Assembly: GCA_947471745.1 (NCBI GenBank)
Contig: CANJKZ010000464.1
Location: forward strand, 744,001 to 808,000
Origin: Closterium sp. Naga37s-1
Taxonomy: Eukaryota; Streptophyta; Zygnematophyceae; Desmidiales; Closteriaceae
Direction of reading: 5' to 3'
Length of the DNA: 64,000 bases
The position numbers and the translations under genes are program-made. The notes beneath the pieces were generated by a model. That model made no database searches, was not told where the DNA came from, and was given only the letters and a program-made list of their open reading frames with translations. Shown in pieces: positions 21,995 to 31,805 of the stretch; position 1 is the stretch's first letter, and each line of letters begins with the position of its first letter.

Positions 21995-22130
21995 TGTTAG
22001 AATGTAGAACTGAACGAGAATGTGTGAAACTAGGCAGCAGGGAGATACAAGTAGGAAACCCTAAGTTTGTTGTACCCCCTAAGGCTAAACCCACTATAGC
22101 CTACACAATGTAAACATATAATGTTTGACA
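21995..22130 (-). repeat. C 3' LTR
   Basis: 136 bp; minus-strand reading TGTCAAACATTATATG...ACATTCTAACA. It is related to the E LTR (TGTCAAACTTATATTC..., GGGGTACAACA, TTTCCTACTTGTA). Purine tract TATGGGGGTG lies at 22131-22140 (CACCCCCATA on plus), as in B. Confidence 0.96.
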
Positions 22131-22140
22131 CACCCCCATA

Positions 22141-22363
22141 GGCTAAGTGGGGGAGAACAAGGGGTCACAAGACCAGTCAAAGCAAGGCAAAGTAAAACAA
22201 GCTCAGGGTGGATCTCAAGGATACCACACAAATTCCGAGCACAAGCAAGTGGTCACAAGACCAGTTCACATGCAGTTTGATAATATAACAAGAGGTACAG
22301 TGATCACAACCTAGCAAGTGTTAACATGCAGGTATATATATAGAGATCACAGTACAAACAGAG
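22141..22363 (-). other. C 3' untranslated region
   Basis: Non-coding. It carries degenerate copies of GTCACAAGACCAG and GGATCTCAAGGAT, matching the GGTCTTGTGACC and GATCTTGAGATCC pieces of the B 3' region. TATATATATAGAG lies at 22333. Confidence 0.7.
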
Positions 22364-23908
22364 TCAAGAAGTGAGCAAGTGAGGGAGAGTAGGCACAAGG
22401 CCTAGAACAGTACAGAAACGCTGATGGTCACAAGGCTAAAGCGCCTTGGTGAACACATCAGCAGTGTTGGCCCGAGTGGCCACGTAACGCAGACGAAGCT
22501 GACCACGCTGCTGCAGCTCTCGAGCAAGGAAGTAGCGCAGAGCGATGTGCTTCGTTCTGTGCTCCAGTCTGTGCTCCTGACACAAGGCAAGGGCGGCCTT
22601 GTTGTCGACGTATAGCACTGGTGGAGAACGAGGCCGCTCTCCCAGGTCGGTCAGCAGGTAGGCGAGCCAGCGTAGCTCCTGTGCAGCCATGGCTGTGGCG
22701 TAGATCTCAGCCTCACAACTGGAGCTGAGAACTGAAGACGAGCGTGTAGAACGCCAAGACACTGAGCCAGAGCCAAGGCTGAAGGTGTAACCCTGAGACG
22801 ACCGCTGCGTAGCCTGGTCGTCAGCCCAAGAAGCGTCTGAGTGTCCAGTGAGGACAACGTCGCGCCGTCCTCCAAGCACAAGCCCCATGCCCGACGTACT
22901 GCACAAGTAGCGCATCACCCTCTTAGCGGCATCCATGTGCTCCTTCCGGTGACGACCAGGAGCGACATAGCGTGCTAGGATGCTAAGAGGGTATGCAAGG
23001 TCAGGTCGAGTGCAGGTCATCAGGTACATGAGGCAGCCCACAAGCTCTGGATATGGGCCACTCGGCTCTACGGACTCATCCGAAGGCAGAGCTGAGAGCG
23101 AATGACCGGTAGGCAGAGGAGTGGGCTGAGGCGAGGAGTACGTGAAGCGGAAGCGCTGAAGGACCTGCTGCACCATGTGTGACTGAGTCAAGGTGATGGT
23201 GCGCTGTGCTCTATCCCGGGTGATCCGCAAGCCAAGATAGCTTGTCAGCTCACCCTGGTCTGTGCACGTCTATCTCTTCTGCAGCTCCGACTTCACGTGG
23301 GCGAGTGCCTCAGTGTCAGCAGTAGCAAAGACCAAGTCGTCTACGTACACGAGAATGTAGAACGGCGGCAGAGTGGTGTCGGTGCGTAGAAACAGCGACG
23401 GGTCAGCAGTAGAAGGAGCAAACCCAAGAGCAGCAAGAGTAGTCCTCAGTGTGTCGTGCCACTCACGGGGCGCCTGGTGGAGACTGTAGACTGGCCGCCG
23501 GAGGCTCCACTGGGTACCAGCAGGGAACGACCCAGTGAAGCCAGGTGGGCGGCGCAGCCAGATCTCCTCGTGCAGGCTGCCCTGTAGGAAAGCAGTGCTG
23601 AAGTCAAGAGAGTGGAGCTCGTAGTCACGCTGAGCGGCGACGTGCAGCAGAACCCGAAGAGTGGTCATCTTCGGGGTCGGGGAGAAGGTCTGGAAGAAGT
23701 CAACTCCCTCTCGCTGACTGAAGCCTCGTGCAACGTAACGCGCCTTGAAGACAGGCGGAGAACCCGGCGGCCGCTTCACCCTGAAAATCCACATGCCACT
23801 GACGATGTTCGCCCCAGGTGGGGGAACCTCGTCGACGTAGGTGCCTGTGGACTTCCAGGAAGCCATCTCTGCGTCCATGGCTGTCTGCCACTGAGAGGAG
23901 TAGAGACC
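22364..23908 (-). pseudogene. pol: C reverse transcriptase and RNase H
   Basis: In the same frame as the upstream pol part. MDAEMASWKSTGTYVDEVPP, KARYVARGFSQREGVDFFQT, HSLDFSTAFLQGSLHEEIW, RPVYSLHQAPREWHD and YVDD (23336-23347) form a full RVT_2 core. TAG at 23270-23272 follows LQKR. Then MRITRDRAQRTITLTQSHMV, GHSDASWADDQATQRS, SSSCEAEIYATAMAAQELRW, YVDNKAALALCQEHRL (RNase H Asp kept) and NTADVFTKAL, with TAG at 22436-22438 just before the last 23 codons. No frameshift anywhere. If the TAGs were sense codons the enzyme would look functional. Confidence 0.93.
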
Positions 23909-26900
23909 CTACATCGCCTCTGCGTAAGAGCGTGGGGTCGGGATGTCTGGTGCATCCGGGTCTCCCTCAGGGGCAATCAGCATGGACACGAGATGAGGTA
24001 AAGCAGCAGCAAAGCACTCAAACTCCTCCTGTCTGTCCTCAAGGACGTCCGTGCCAAGAGCACACTCACCCCCGACGGACGGAGGACAGACAGACTCAGA
24101 CTCAGACTCAGCAACAAGGCTAGCGGCGTAGTCTAGACGACAGGCGGCAGCAAAGTCAACAAGCTCAGCGACTAGAGCAGTCGCAGCAGAGGACTCAAAG
24201 GTAGGGTCAGTGACAACAGTAGCGAGGAGACGTGCGACAGTAGGACTGGCAGCACGAGTAAGGTCTGACGGCGGGTCAGCAACGTCAGGAAGAGAGGACA
24301 CAGGAGGAGACGGCAGAGGGACACGCTGTGGAGCAGTGGAAGGGCGCAGGGTCATATAGTGAGTGCCAAGGACAGGAGGAGGACGCTGACGCGGAGCACG
24401 ACGACCAGCGCGGACAGCACGGACAGGCGAATATGGACGCGACTCAGACGACTCTGGACGAGTCTCAGGCGACGGAGGACGAGACTCAGGCTCACGACGC
24501 TCCGTAAGACCTCCCTTCGGCTCAGCGTAAGGAGAAGGACCAGGCAGTGGAGAGGGTGGCTGTAACTGTGACTGCGACTGGACAAGCGGTGGACTCAGTA
24601 GGGGAGGAGTAGGACCAGGAGAGGGCGGGAGGCCAAGAACCTGCTGAAGGAGCGGAACGTAGTACGGCCGCGGCCGCTCAGCACCTCCAGCTCCAACCCC
24701 CTCAGCAAGCCCAGTCCCAGCAGCTCCAGTACCTCCAGTACGAGCACCTCCAGGACCTGCGGCTCCAGCAGCTCCAGCACCAGCACCTCCAGCAGCTCCA
24801 GCAGCTCCGCCAGCAGCAGCTGCACCAGCAGCACCTCCAGCAGCTCTAGCAGCACCAGCACCAGCAGCACCTCCAGCAGCGCCAGCAGCACCACCACCAG
24901 CAGCAGCACCTCCAGCAGCTCCAGCAGCACCAGCACCAGCAGCACCTCCAGCAGCGCCAGCAGCACCGCTAGCAGCAGCAGCACCTCCAGCAGCTCCAGC
25001 ACCAGCAGCACCTCCAGCAGCTCCAGCAGCACCAGCAGCAGCGCCAGCAGCATCGCCAGCAGCAGCAGCACCTCCAGTAGCTCCAGCAGTACCAGCACCA
25101 GCAGCACCTCCAGCAGCGCCAGTAGCACCGCCAGCAGCTCCAGCACCAGGGTCCGCGACACTAGGAGCGCCACTCCGGAGACTGCAGCGCCGAGCGTACC
25201 ACTCTCGGAGCCGCTGGGGAGATTGCAGCTCCCGCCTAGGAGGGGAAGCACGAGCACCAGCTCCAGCAGCACCCCTCCTGAGGCTGCAGTACTGTAAGTA
25301 CCACTCACGTAGCTGCTGTAAGGAGAGAGCTCCTCCAGGTGTAGCACGCTCAGTCTCAGCACCCTCAGGCTCAGCACCCTCAGACGTAGCACTCCCAGGC
25401 TCAGCACCCCCAGACTCAGCACCTGCAGGCTTCGCACCCCCAGGCTCAGCACCCCCAGACTCCGCAACCCCAGGCTCCGCACCCCCAGGCTCAGCACCCC
25501 CAGACTCCGCAACCCCAGGCTCCGCACGCTCAGGCTCAGCACCCCTAGCAGGACGAGAGTCGACAGCTACCTCGACAGGCTCAACCGGGTCTACCTGGGA
25601 CACACCTGAGGGAGCGGCACCCTGAGGGGGGAGGGGGTCTACCACAGCAGCACCTGGCGCGAGGAAGAGAGGCGGGGGGGGGAGCGGGGCAGTGCGGTAG
25701 GGGAAGAGGCGGTAGTAGGGCACCGACTTGTCAAAAGTGACGTCCTGAGAGGGCAGGACACGGCGCGAGGTGGCGTGGTAAAACTGCCAACCAGACGCGT
25801 CCGGGACAAAGCCAAGGAAGACACAAGGAACAGCGCGGGAGGAGAGCTTGTCCGCGGACGTATCGCGGACAAAAGCTCGAGATCCCCAGACCCGGAAACG
25901 CGACGCATCGCCAACCTTCCCCGTCCACAGCAGTGTGGGCGAGGTCTCCGGCAAGGAGACACGGGGCCAGAGGTTGAGCTGATGCGCAGCGTACCGGACC
26001 GCAAACGGCCACAGAAAGTGGGGGGCAGCCGCATGGATCAAGGAGGTACGAGCGACCTCCATGACCAGGCCAATGCGGCGCTCAGCAACCCCATTCTGCT
26101 GTGGAGAGGCCGGGAGCGTGAACGACTGCTCAATGCCCTCCCCCTGACAGAAGGCCCTCAAGAGGTCGGAGGAAAACTCCCCACCTCTGTCAGAGTGCAG
26201 ACGCAGGACAGGAAAGTCCGAGTGGAACCTCTCGTGGAGCTGGGGACGGGCAGCGCGGATCCAGGGGATCAAAACATCAGGGACTTCACCCTTGGTGCGC
26301 AAGGGGAAGACCGTGGTGTAGCGCGAGTAGTCGTCAACAACTATCAAGAAGTACCTCTCCTGACCCTGTCCACGGACGCGGGCTGGGCCCCACACGTCCA
26401 TGTGGAGCGTCTGCAGGGGAGCAGTCGTCGGGGGAAACGAGGAGGAGTGAGGAGCGGCGCGCTGCCGCCCCTCGACACAGGGAAGACAAGGAGGAGCAGG
26501 CGAGGGTGGGAGGGGAGGGAGAACCCTGGGAAGACCAGAGACAAGGTACCGCTTGTGCATGCCACGAAGGCGCTGCACAGACGGGTGACCAAGGCGGTGG
26601 TGCCAGAGGATGGTCTCGTGTGCTAGAGAGCGACACGAGCAGGGGGCCGACAGCTGACCTGACGCAGACGCAGACGCAGCTACCTGAGGGGACTCAGTGG
26701 TCAGTGTGTACAGGTCCGACCCTGGCTGCCGAGTGAAGGTAGCCAGGTGGCGACCCGTCCGAGCACACGTGCAGTGTGTCACGCGCTCGTAGGCAGGGGT
26801 GAACTGGTGGACACCCCCGTCCTGGAGCGCACTACCCGCCACTAAGTTCGTAGAGAACGAGGGGAGATAGAGACCTGACAGTGTGCCCGACGGGACCGCA

Positions 26901-27838
26901 GGACAAGGGAGGACAGTGGAGGAGGTCGCAATGACCGGACCCCCAGAGGGGTCAGCGAGGAAGACTGCAACTGGCCGAGCAAGCTTCTCAAGGGCAGTGC
27001 GGTCACGAAAGAAACAGCGGGAAGCACCTGAGTCCAATGTGAAGGTGTGCAGTGCCTCAATAGACGCAGTGCCAGAGGGCGCAGACTCACGAGCACCTAG
27101 AGCAGCAGCCTCACCAGCACCTGGGGCAGCAGACACACTAGCACCTAGAGCGGCAGCCTCACCAGTACCTAGAGCAGCAGACTGGATACCGGGGTCAGGC
27201 GGCACACACAGGTGATAGGCACCCGCAGCACTAGTAGACAATGCATACATGGCAGTGAGGATAGCATCATAGTCAGAAACAAAGATATCTACCCTCTGCC
27301 TAAGTAGCTCCACCCAGTCGGGGAGCTCAGCGTCGTCGCCAAACTCTGTACGCCAAGCGTCGCTCAGACGGGCGAAGCAGTGGGACTCTGTATGACCACG
27401 CGTCCCGCAAGGCTGGCCAGTCCGGGCACCCGTGCTAATAACGTACGGGCAGCGAGCAGTACTCAGTGACCCTCTACTCTGAGCGTACCACTCACGAAGC
27501 TGCTGGGGCGAAAGAGGCTCGCGCGGACGACATTGCTGCTGCACCGGGCCACTACAAGAAGCTCCCGGACTACCCACTCCAGGACGACTCCCACTACGGC
27601 CACCCCGACAACCCCAACTGGCGTACCACTCACGAAGCTGCTGGGGCGAAAGAGACTCGCGCGGACGACACTGCTGCTGCACCGGGCCACTACAAGAAGC
27701 TCCCGAACTACCCACTCCAGGACAACTCCCTCTACGGCCACCCCGACAACCCCAACTGGTGTACCACTCACGAAGCTGTTGGGGCGTGAGGGACACACGG
27801 GACGGCCGTGGAGCTGCATCTGGCCATGCCAGGAGCAA
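23909..27838 (-). CDS. pol: C pol: zinc-finger region, protease, integrase, long repeat-rich linker
   Basis: 1309 codons open, ended by TAG at 23909-23911, after which the frame goes on into RT. Residues 1-120: three 46-residue repeats with PQQLREWY. Then a Cys/His cluster (CPYVISTG...CGTRGHTESHC), protease FTLDSGASRCFFRD (Asp at about residue 269), LWHHRLGHPSVQRL, CVEGRQRAAPHSS, integrase LHMDVWGP, VVDDYSRYTTVFPL, LHSDRGGEFSS, NGVAERRIGLVMEV. The linker holds acidic (AEPGGAESGG) repeats, two more LREWY motifs and about 160 Ala/Gly residues, ending before RT. Integrase and protease residues are all in place. The start is the first ATG, and no Gag capsid precedes it. Confidence 0.92.
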   Translation of the reverse strand: MLLAWPDAAPRPSRVSLTPQQLREWYTSWGCRGGRRGSCPGVGSSGASCSGPVQQQCRPRESLSPQQLREWYASWGCRGGRSGSRPGVGSPGASCSGPVQQQCRPREPLSPQQLREWYAQSRGSLSTARCPYVISTGARTGQPCGTRGHTESHCFARLSDAWRTEFGDDAELPDWVELLRQRVDIFVSDYDAILTAMYALSTSAAGAYHLCVPPDPGIQSAALGTGEAAALGASVSAAPGAGEAAALGARESAPSGTASIEALHTFTLDSGASRCFFRDRTALEKLARPVAVFLADPSGGPVIATSSTVLPCPAVPSGTLSGLYLPSFSTNLVAGSALQDGGVHQFTPAYERVTHCTCARTGRHLATFTRQPGSDLYTLTTESPQVAASASASGQLSAPCSCRSLAHETILWHHRLGHPSVQRLRGMHKRYLVSGLPRVLPPLPPSPAPPCLPCVEGRQRAAPHSSSFPPTTAPLQTLHMDVWGPARVRGQGQERYFLIVVDDYSRYTTVFPLRTKGEVPDVLIPWIRAARPQLHERFHSDFPVLRLHSDRGGEFSSDLLRAFCQGEGIEQSFTLPASPQQNGVAERRIGLVMEVARTSLIHAAAPHFLWPFAVRYAAHQLNLWPRVSLPETSPTLLWTGKVGDASRFRVWGSRAFVRDTSADKLSSRAVPCVFLGFVPDASGWQFYHATSRRVLPSQDVTFDKSVPYYRLFPYRTAPLPPPPLFLAPGAAVVDPLPPQGAAPSGVSQVDPVEPVEVAVDSRPARGAEPERAEPGVAESGGAEPGGAEPGVAESGGAEPGGAKPAGAESGGAEPGSATSEGAEPEGAETERATPGGALSLQQLREWYLQYCSLRRGAAGAGARASPPRRELQSPQRLREWYARRCSLRSGAPSVADPGAGAAGGATGAAGGAAGAGTAGATGGAAAAGDAAGAAAGAAGAAGGAAGAGAAGGAAAASGAAGAAGGAAGAGAAGAAGGAAAGGGAAGAAGGAAGAGAARAAGGAAGAAAAGGAAGAAGGAGAGAAGAAGPGGARTGGTGAAGTGLAEGVGAGGAERPRPYYVPLLQQVLGLPPSPGPTPPLLSPPLVQSQSQLQPPSPLPGPSPYAEPKGGLTERREPESRPPSPETRPESSESRPYSPVRAVRAGRRAPRQRPPPVLGTHYMTLRPSTAPQRVPLPSPPVSSLPDVADPPSDLTRAASPTVARLLATVVTDPTFESSAATALVAELVDFAAACRLDYAASLVAESESESVCPPSVGGECALGTDVLEDRQEEFECFAAALPHLVSMLIAPEGDPDAPDIPTPRSYAEAM
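24740..25150 (-). repeat. Ala/Gly-coding low-complexity tract in C pol
   Basis: Plus strand shows GCAGCAGCACCTCCAGCAGCTCC-type repeats of 9-15 bp in irregular order. On the minus strand this encodes GAAGAAGGAAGAGAAG-like sequence in the integrase-RT linker. B has its Gln-rich 57-bp repeats at the same position. Confidence 0.9.
27485..27838 (-). repeat. Three 138-bp tandem repeats at the start of C pol
   Basis: The block with GTACCACTCACGAAGCTGCT recurs at 27485, 27623 and 27761, a spacing of 138 bp (46 codons) each time. It encodes LREWY followed by a Cys/Gly/Arg-rich stretch. Confidence 0.93.
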
Positions 27839-28941
27839 CAGTAGTAGCAGTAGCGGCAGTAACAGCAGTAGCAGCAGGAGCAGTAAAAGCAGTAGCAGCA
27901 GTAGCAGCAGGAGCAGTGCTCACCAGTGGTAGGAGGGGCAGGCGTAAGACGGCGGCAACAGCAGGGCCGCTACAGCTGTAGGGCGGGGCCGGGCCGCGGC
28001 AGGGAGCTCCGCGGCATCTGCTGCAGGGCGGGGCCGGGCCGCGACGGCAGCTGCTCCAGGGGCCAGGGGCGGCTCCTGCAGTGGCGGCTGCTCCAGGTGG
28101 CCAGGGGCGGCCGCTGCAGGGGCGGCTGCTCCAGGGTCCAGGGGCGGCTGCAGGTGCGGCTGCTCCAGGGGCTAGGGGCGGCTGCTGCAGTGTCGGCTGA
28201 TCCAGGGGCCAGGGGCGGCCGTCCCAAGGGCGGGCGCGGGGTAGGGCAGGGCGCCGCGGCGAGCAGAGGCGACCCCGCGCGGGTCCCAGTGGCGACGCGC
28301 GGGTCGCACGGGGGCGTCGCGACGAGGCAGTGGCGACGCGCGCGGGTCCCGGTGGCGACGCGCGCGTCGCGCGGGGGCGTCGCGACGAGGCAGGGGCGAC
28401 TCGCGCGGGTCCCGGTGGCGATGCGCGGGCCGCGCGGGGGGCGTCGCGACGAGGCTGTGGCGACGCGCGTGGGCCCGCAGAAGCACCGCGACGAGGCGGG
28501 GGCGACGCGCTGGTCCCGCAGGGTCGTCGCGACGGGGCAGGGGCGACGCGTCGCGGGGTCCAGGGGCCGCGCCTCGGGGTCCAGGGGCGGTTGCGCGGGT
28601 GCAGAGGAGGCCCACGCGCGGCCTGCAGGGCAGGGCGGCAGGGTGGCGCTCGAGAGCGCAAGTAAGTAGGCGCTCAAGGGCGCGAGTAGGGGCGCACGAC
28701 GGCGCTAGTGAGGGCGCTCGACGGCGCTAGAAGGGGGGGCTCGACGGCGCTAGGAAGGGCGCTCGACGGCGCTAGGAAGGGCGCTCGACGGCGCTAGGAA
28801 GGGCGCTCGACGGCGCTAGGAAGGGCGCTCGACGGCGCTAGGAAGGGCGCATGACGGCGCTAGGAACTATCAGACACGGTCGCGCAAGGGCGCGGCGGAA
28901 CGGTGGGCCCTAACCAACGTCGGTTCTAGGTCGTGACCTAG
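27839..28941 (-). repeat. C leader: GC-rich degenerate repeats, including a 22-bp tandem array
   Basis: 27839-27930 is a CAGTAGCAG-type run. 28000-28660 holds imperfect units such as GGTGGCGACGCGCGGGTC. 28716-28868 holds about seven copies of GCTCGACGGCGCTAGGAAGGGC. Open frames across it are Arg/Pro/Ala low complexity and I do not call them genes. No capsid motif is seen. Confidence 0.82.
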
Positions 28942-28954
28942 GCATCGGATACCA
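28942..28954 (-). promoter_or_regulatory. C primer binding site (initiator Met tRNA-like)
   Basis: Minus strand TGGTATCCGATGC directly after the LTR. TGGTATC matches the initiator-Met site; the following bases deviate. Confidence 0.7.
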
Positions 28955-29090
28955 TGTTAGAATGTAGAACTGAACGAGAATGTGTGAAACTAGGCAGCAG
29001 GGAGATACAAGTAGGAAACCCTAAGTTTGTTGTACCCCCTAAGGCTAAACCCACTATAGCCTACACAATGTAAACATATAATGTTTGACA
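28955..29090 (-). repeat. C 5' LTR
   Basis: 136 bp, identical to the 3' LTR at 21995-22130. Confidence 0.96.
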
Positions 29091-29095
29091 ACACG

Positions 29096-30018
29096 CGCCA
29101 GCAACAAGTCGTCCCCTGCGGTAGCGTCGACCGCTCAAGGCAGTTGCGGACCCAGACGGCCTGCCGCAGAGCGAGGTGCCACCAGTGGTGCTGTACGCCC
29201 ATATGCAGCAATATCGTCCGCACCGACTCCACCACAGTCCGCATCTTCCGCTCCGCCATGCCGTTCTGTTGCGGGGTGTAGGGGCAGGTCAAGTCGTGGA
29301 CAATCCCTTTGAAGTTCACAAAGTCGGTGATCTGCTTCCCGAGGAACTCCTCTCTGCGGTCAGAGCGCAGCATCAACACCGACTTCTTCGTCTGCCGCTC
29401 AGCCACCGCCAGCCACTGCACGAACTCCTGCAGCGCATCCGACTTCTTGGCGACCGGCTGCACCCACTCGTAGCGGGTCTTGCGGTCCTTCAGCAGCAAG
29501 AAGTACAGGCTCGCGTCATTGGCAGCCACGCGGAACGGCCCGCACAGGTCGATGTGCACGACGGCCAGCACGTCATCGGGGTCGAATCCCTGGTCGGGGA
29601 AGGTGTGCCGCGCCAGCTTCCCGTCAACGCACGAGACACACGGCGAGTCAGCGCCGGACGTCGACTGGAGGTCCAGCCCAGTGGCGACCTCGTTCTTCGC
29701 CAAGCTCCGGATAGTGTCCATGCCGATGTGCGCGAGCCTCGCATGCAGCCTCTCTGGGGTCGCCTTCGTCGTCGAGAATATCGCCCGCAGAGGCACCACC
29801 TCCGTCGAGGTCGACGTCGACTTCGTCGAGCAGGGACGAAAGCCGGTGCAGAGGACTCGGCCGGTATAGGACGCCCAACCGAGGATGTCCCCTGCCGCCG
29901 TGACGAGCAGCATCCCGTCGCCGTCCTCCTTCAGCTTCACGGCATTCACCTTCAGTAGGCCAGCCGATAGCAGATTCGCGTGCACGCCTGGAACGTAGAG
30001 CACGTCGGAAATCAGCAC
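29096..30018 (-). pseudogene. pol: A3 pre-integrase and integrase
   Basis: One long minus frame: VLISDVLYVPGVHANLLSAG (protease end), RLHARLAHIGMDTIRSLAK, CVSCVDGKLARHTFPD, VVHIDLCGPFRVAAND (first Asp), LRSDRREEFLGKQ (second Asp; GG changed to RE), NGMAERKMRTVVES (Glu). The D,D,E residues are all present, which makes this the best kept integrase of family A here. It is cut by C at 29095. TAG at 30019-30021 separates it from the protease; A1 has CAG there. Confidence 0.9.
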
Positions 30019-30414
30019 CTACTTCTCGGCCTCCCCTTGCAAAGCGATAGTACCTCGCCCCTGGAGGTCCTGTAGCGCACCATTGAAGCAGCGCACGTGC
30101 TTGATGTCGCTGCTCGGCTGCAGGTCCACGAAGACCTCCTTCGTCCCCATCACGTGGTGGGAGCAGCTGCTTTCGAGCAGGACCACCGCCGGGTTCACCT
30201 GCACGGCCGCCACCATCGCCTGGAAGTCCTCGCCGGCCGGAGCCAGCGAGACGGTCGGCTTCACGACGCCGACCAGCGAGCACGACGCCTCCATGTCGTC
30301 GCGCTTCTTGCCGCCAGCAGAGGAGTCAGCGTCCTTCGCCGAGGTCGACGACTTGGTCGACTGCTTCTCCTTGCATGGCTGGTTTCCTCCTCGACGCGGA
30401 CGACGGCTGCCCAA
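30019..30414 (-). pseudogene. pol: A3 protease with a lost catalytic residue
   Basis: AVVLLESSCSHHVMGTKEVF replaces the DSG of other copies by ESS, so the aspartic protease is dead. The surrounding sequence (VDLQPSSDIKHVRCFNGALQD, GRGTIALQGEAEK) is otherwise well kept. Confidence 0.9.
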
Positions 30415-31787
30415 CCTCCCGCGGCCTCCCTTGGTGTCGTCGTCGTCGGAGTCACTGCGGTCGGGGCACTCGAAGGAGAGATGGTCAGGGTCGCCGCACA
30501 GCCAGCACTCACGAGATTGACTTCCTCCTCCTCGACCGCCATCCTTGGCCGACTTCTGCTTGTCGGCGTCCTTGGTCGGTTTCCAGCCACTACTACTACC
30601 ACCGCCGCCAGACTGCCCACGTAGCCCCGGTCGACCACCTTACTTTGCTAAGGCGACGTAGTTCACATGCGCCAGAGGCTCCAAGGGCCGCTCAACTTCC
30701 TGCATCGCCTCATCCTGCAGAATGTACGAGGTAAGGGAGTCTTCGTTGAGTGTCGCCCTAGTACTCGGCGTCATCGACAGCCGCTTCAGCAGGTTGTAGT
30801 TGCTCGTGAGCCCTTTGATGACGTGCGTGAGGTACGACGCCGTCGAGTAGTGCACGCCGGCCATCCTCATGGTGGCGAGAATTCGCCGAGCCCGGTTGAA
30901 GTAGTCGGTCGCCGATTTCTCTTCGCCCATCCGTATGTGCGAAAGCTGCTCCTCAAGTTGGCCGATGTACAGGTCGTCGGTGACCTGGTACGTCGACCCG
31001 ATGAAGTGCCACGCCCGGTGGCTGGCGTCGAGGTACTCCCTGCACGACTCCATGGCGATCTGCACGCCCGGCAAGCAGCAGCGCGAGATGACCATGAAGG
31101 TCAGCAATTGCACGGCACGAAACTCCGCACGTAGGTCGGGGTAGTGCTCCTCCGGCGTCGCCACAGTACCCCTGCCTAAGCCGATCAGCCCGGCCATCTC
31201 CAGTTGGGGCTCGAAAGCTTCCTTTCAGGTGAGGATGTTTGTTCGACCAACGAGCAGAGGGGTGACTGAGATCCTGTCCGGCGTGAACTTGAAGTAGCCG
31301 TAGCTCGGTGCTATCCCACCCGCAGTCACATGGGTCGCCGACATCGGCGCCATTCCACTCCGACGTCCACCGACGTCGACTGCACCCGCCGACGACTGCA
31401 CCCCTCACGCCTGAACGTCATCGACTTCATCGGCGTGAATCACTCCTTGCTGCCTTGACGTGCCTCCCTCACTACTGCCGACCTGGCCACCACCGGCGTT
31501 GACGCCCGCGTCGACGCCGCCCTCGGTGTTCACCGGTCGAGGAGAGACAGGCCGAGAAGGGTGCTCCGTCGCCCACACGGCACGGATGCCAGCCTCGACG
31601 ACCGCCCAGGGCAGGTCGCCATACTCATTAGCCTCGTGATGTCTCCTCGCGTTTTCCAGCCGTGCCTCCAGGGTGTCCACCACCCCCGTGTCAACTACGG
31701 CGCCTACCATAGTGACTACCGCACAGCTGCCGGCCTACGAACACAAATTAGGTAAGTCAACCTGACTGAAAGGTAAGTCGTGTGCCA
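30415..31787 (-). pseudogene. gag: A3 gag and 5' untranslated region
   Basis: Start region 31710-31405 (MVGAVVDTGVVDTLEARLEN, WATEHPSRPVSPRPVN) ends at the shared TGA. The capsid-like part is read at 31197-30640 (MAGLIGLGRGTVATPEEHY, VTDDLYIGQLEEQLSHIRM, SNYNLLKRLSMTPSTRATLN). A CCHC knuckle lies at 30466-30507 (plus coordinates) with the CGDPDHLSFEC pattern. Frameshifts separate the pieces. The leader between 31711 and 31787 is short. Confidence 0.87.
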
Positions 31788-31805
31788 TCCACACTCACCG
31801 CACCA
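31788..31805 (-). promoter_or_regulatory. A3 primer binding site for tRNA-Phe
   Basis: Minus strand TGGTGCGGTGAGTGTGGA, 17 of 18 bases complementary to the plant tRNA-Phe 3' end. Confidence 0.87.

Larger units (their letters stand above)
21995..29090 (-). mobile_element. C: complete, very young short-LTR copia element without Gag capsid
   Basis: 7096 bp. LTRs 21995-22130 and 28955-29090 are identical over all 136 bases as far as I can compare by eye. Target duplication ACACG at 21990-21994 and 29091-29095. Inside: weak primer site, GC-rich leader with a 22-bp tandem repeat, one pol frame of about 1825 codons interrupted only by three TAG codons, 3' region, purine tract. Insertion into the integrase of A3. 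No capsid domain can be read between leader and pol. Confidence 0.96.

Noticed and set aside
4991..23911. Reassigned genetic code with TAG as Gln
   Set aside because: F (1106 codons) and the LINE (851 codons) contain no TAG at all; several TAGs replace GAG or TAC. Methylation decay explains more. Read-through was left as a minor option.
24595..25542. 315-codon Leu/Ser/Val frame on the minus strand of C
   Set aside because: Alternate frame of the Ala/Gly and acidic repeats of pol.
25775..26626. 283-codon frame antisense to C integrase
   Set aside because: Shadow of the pol frame caused by high GC; no domain.
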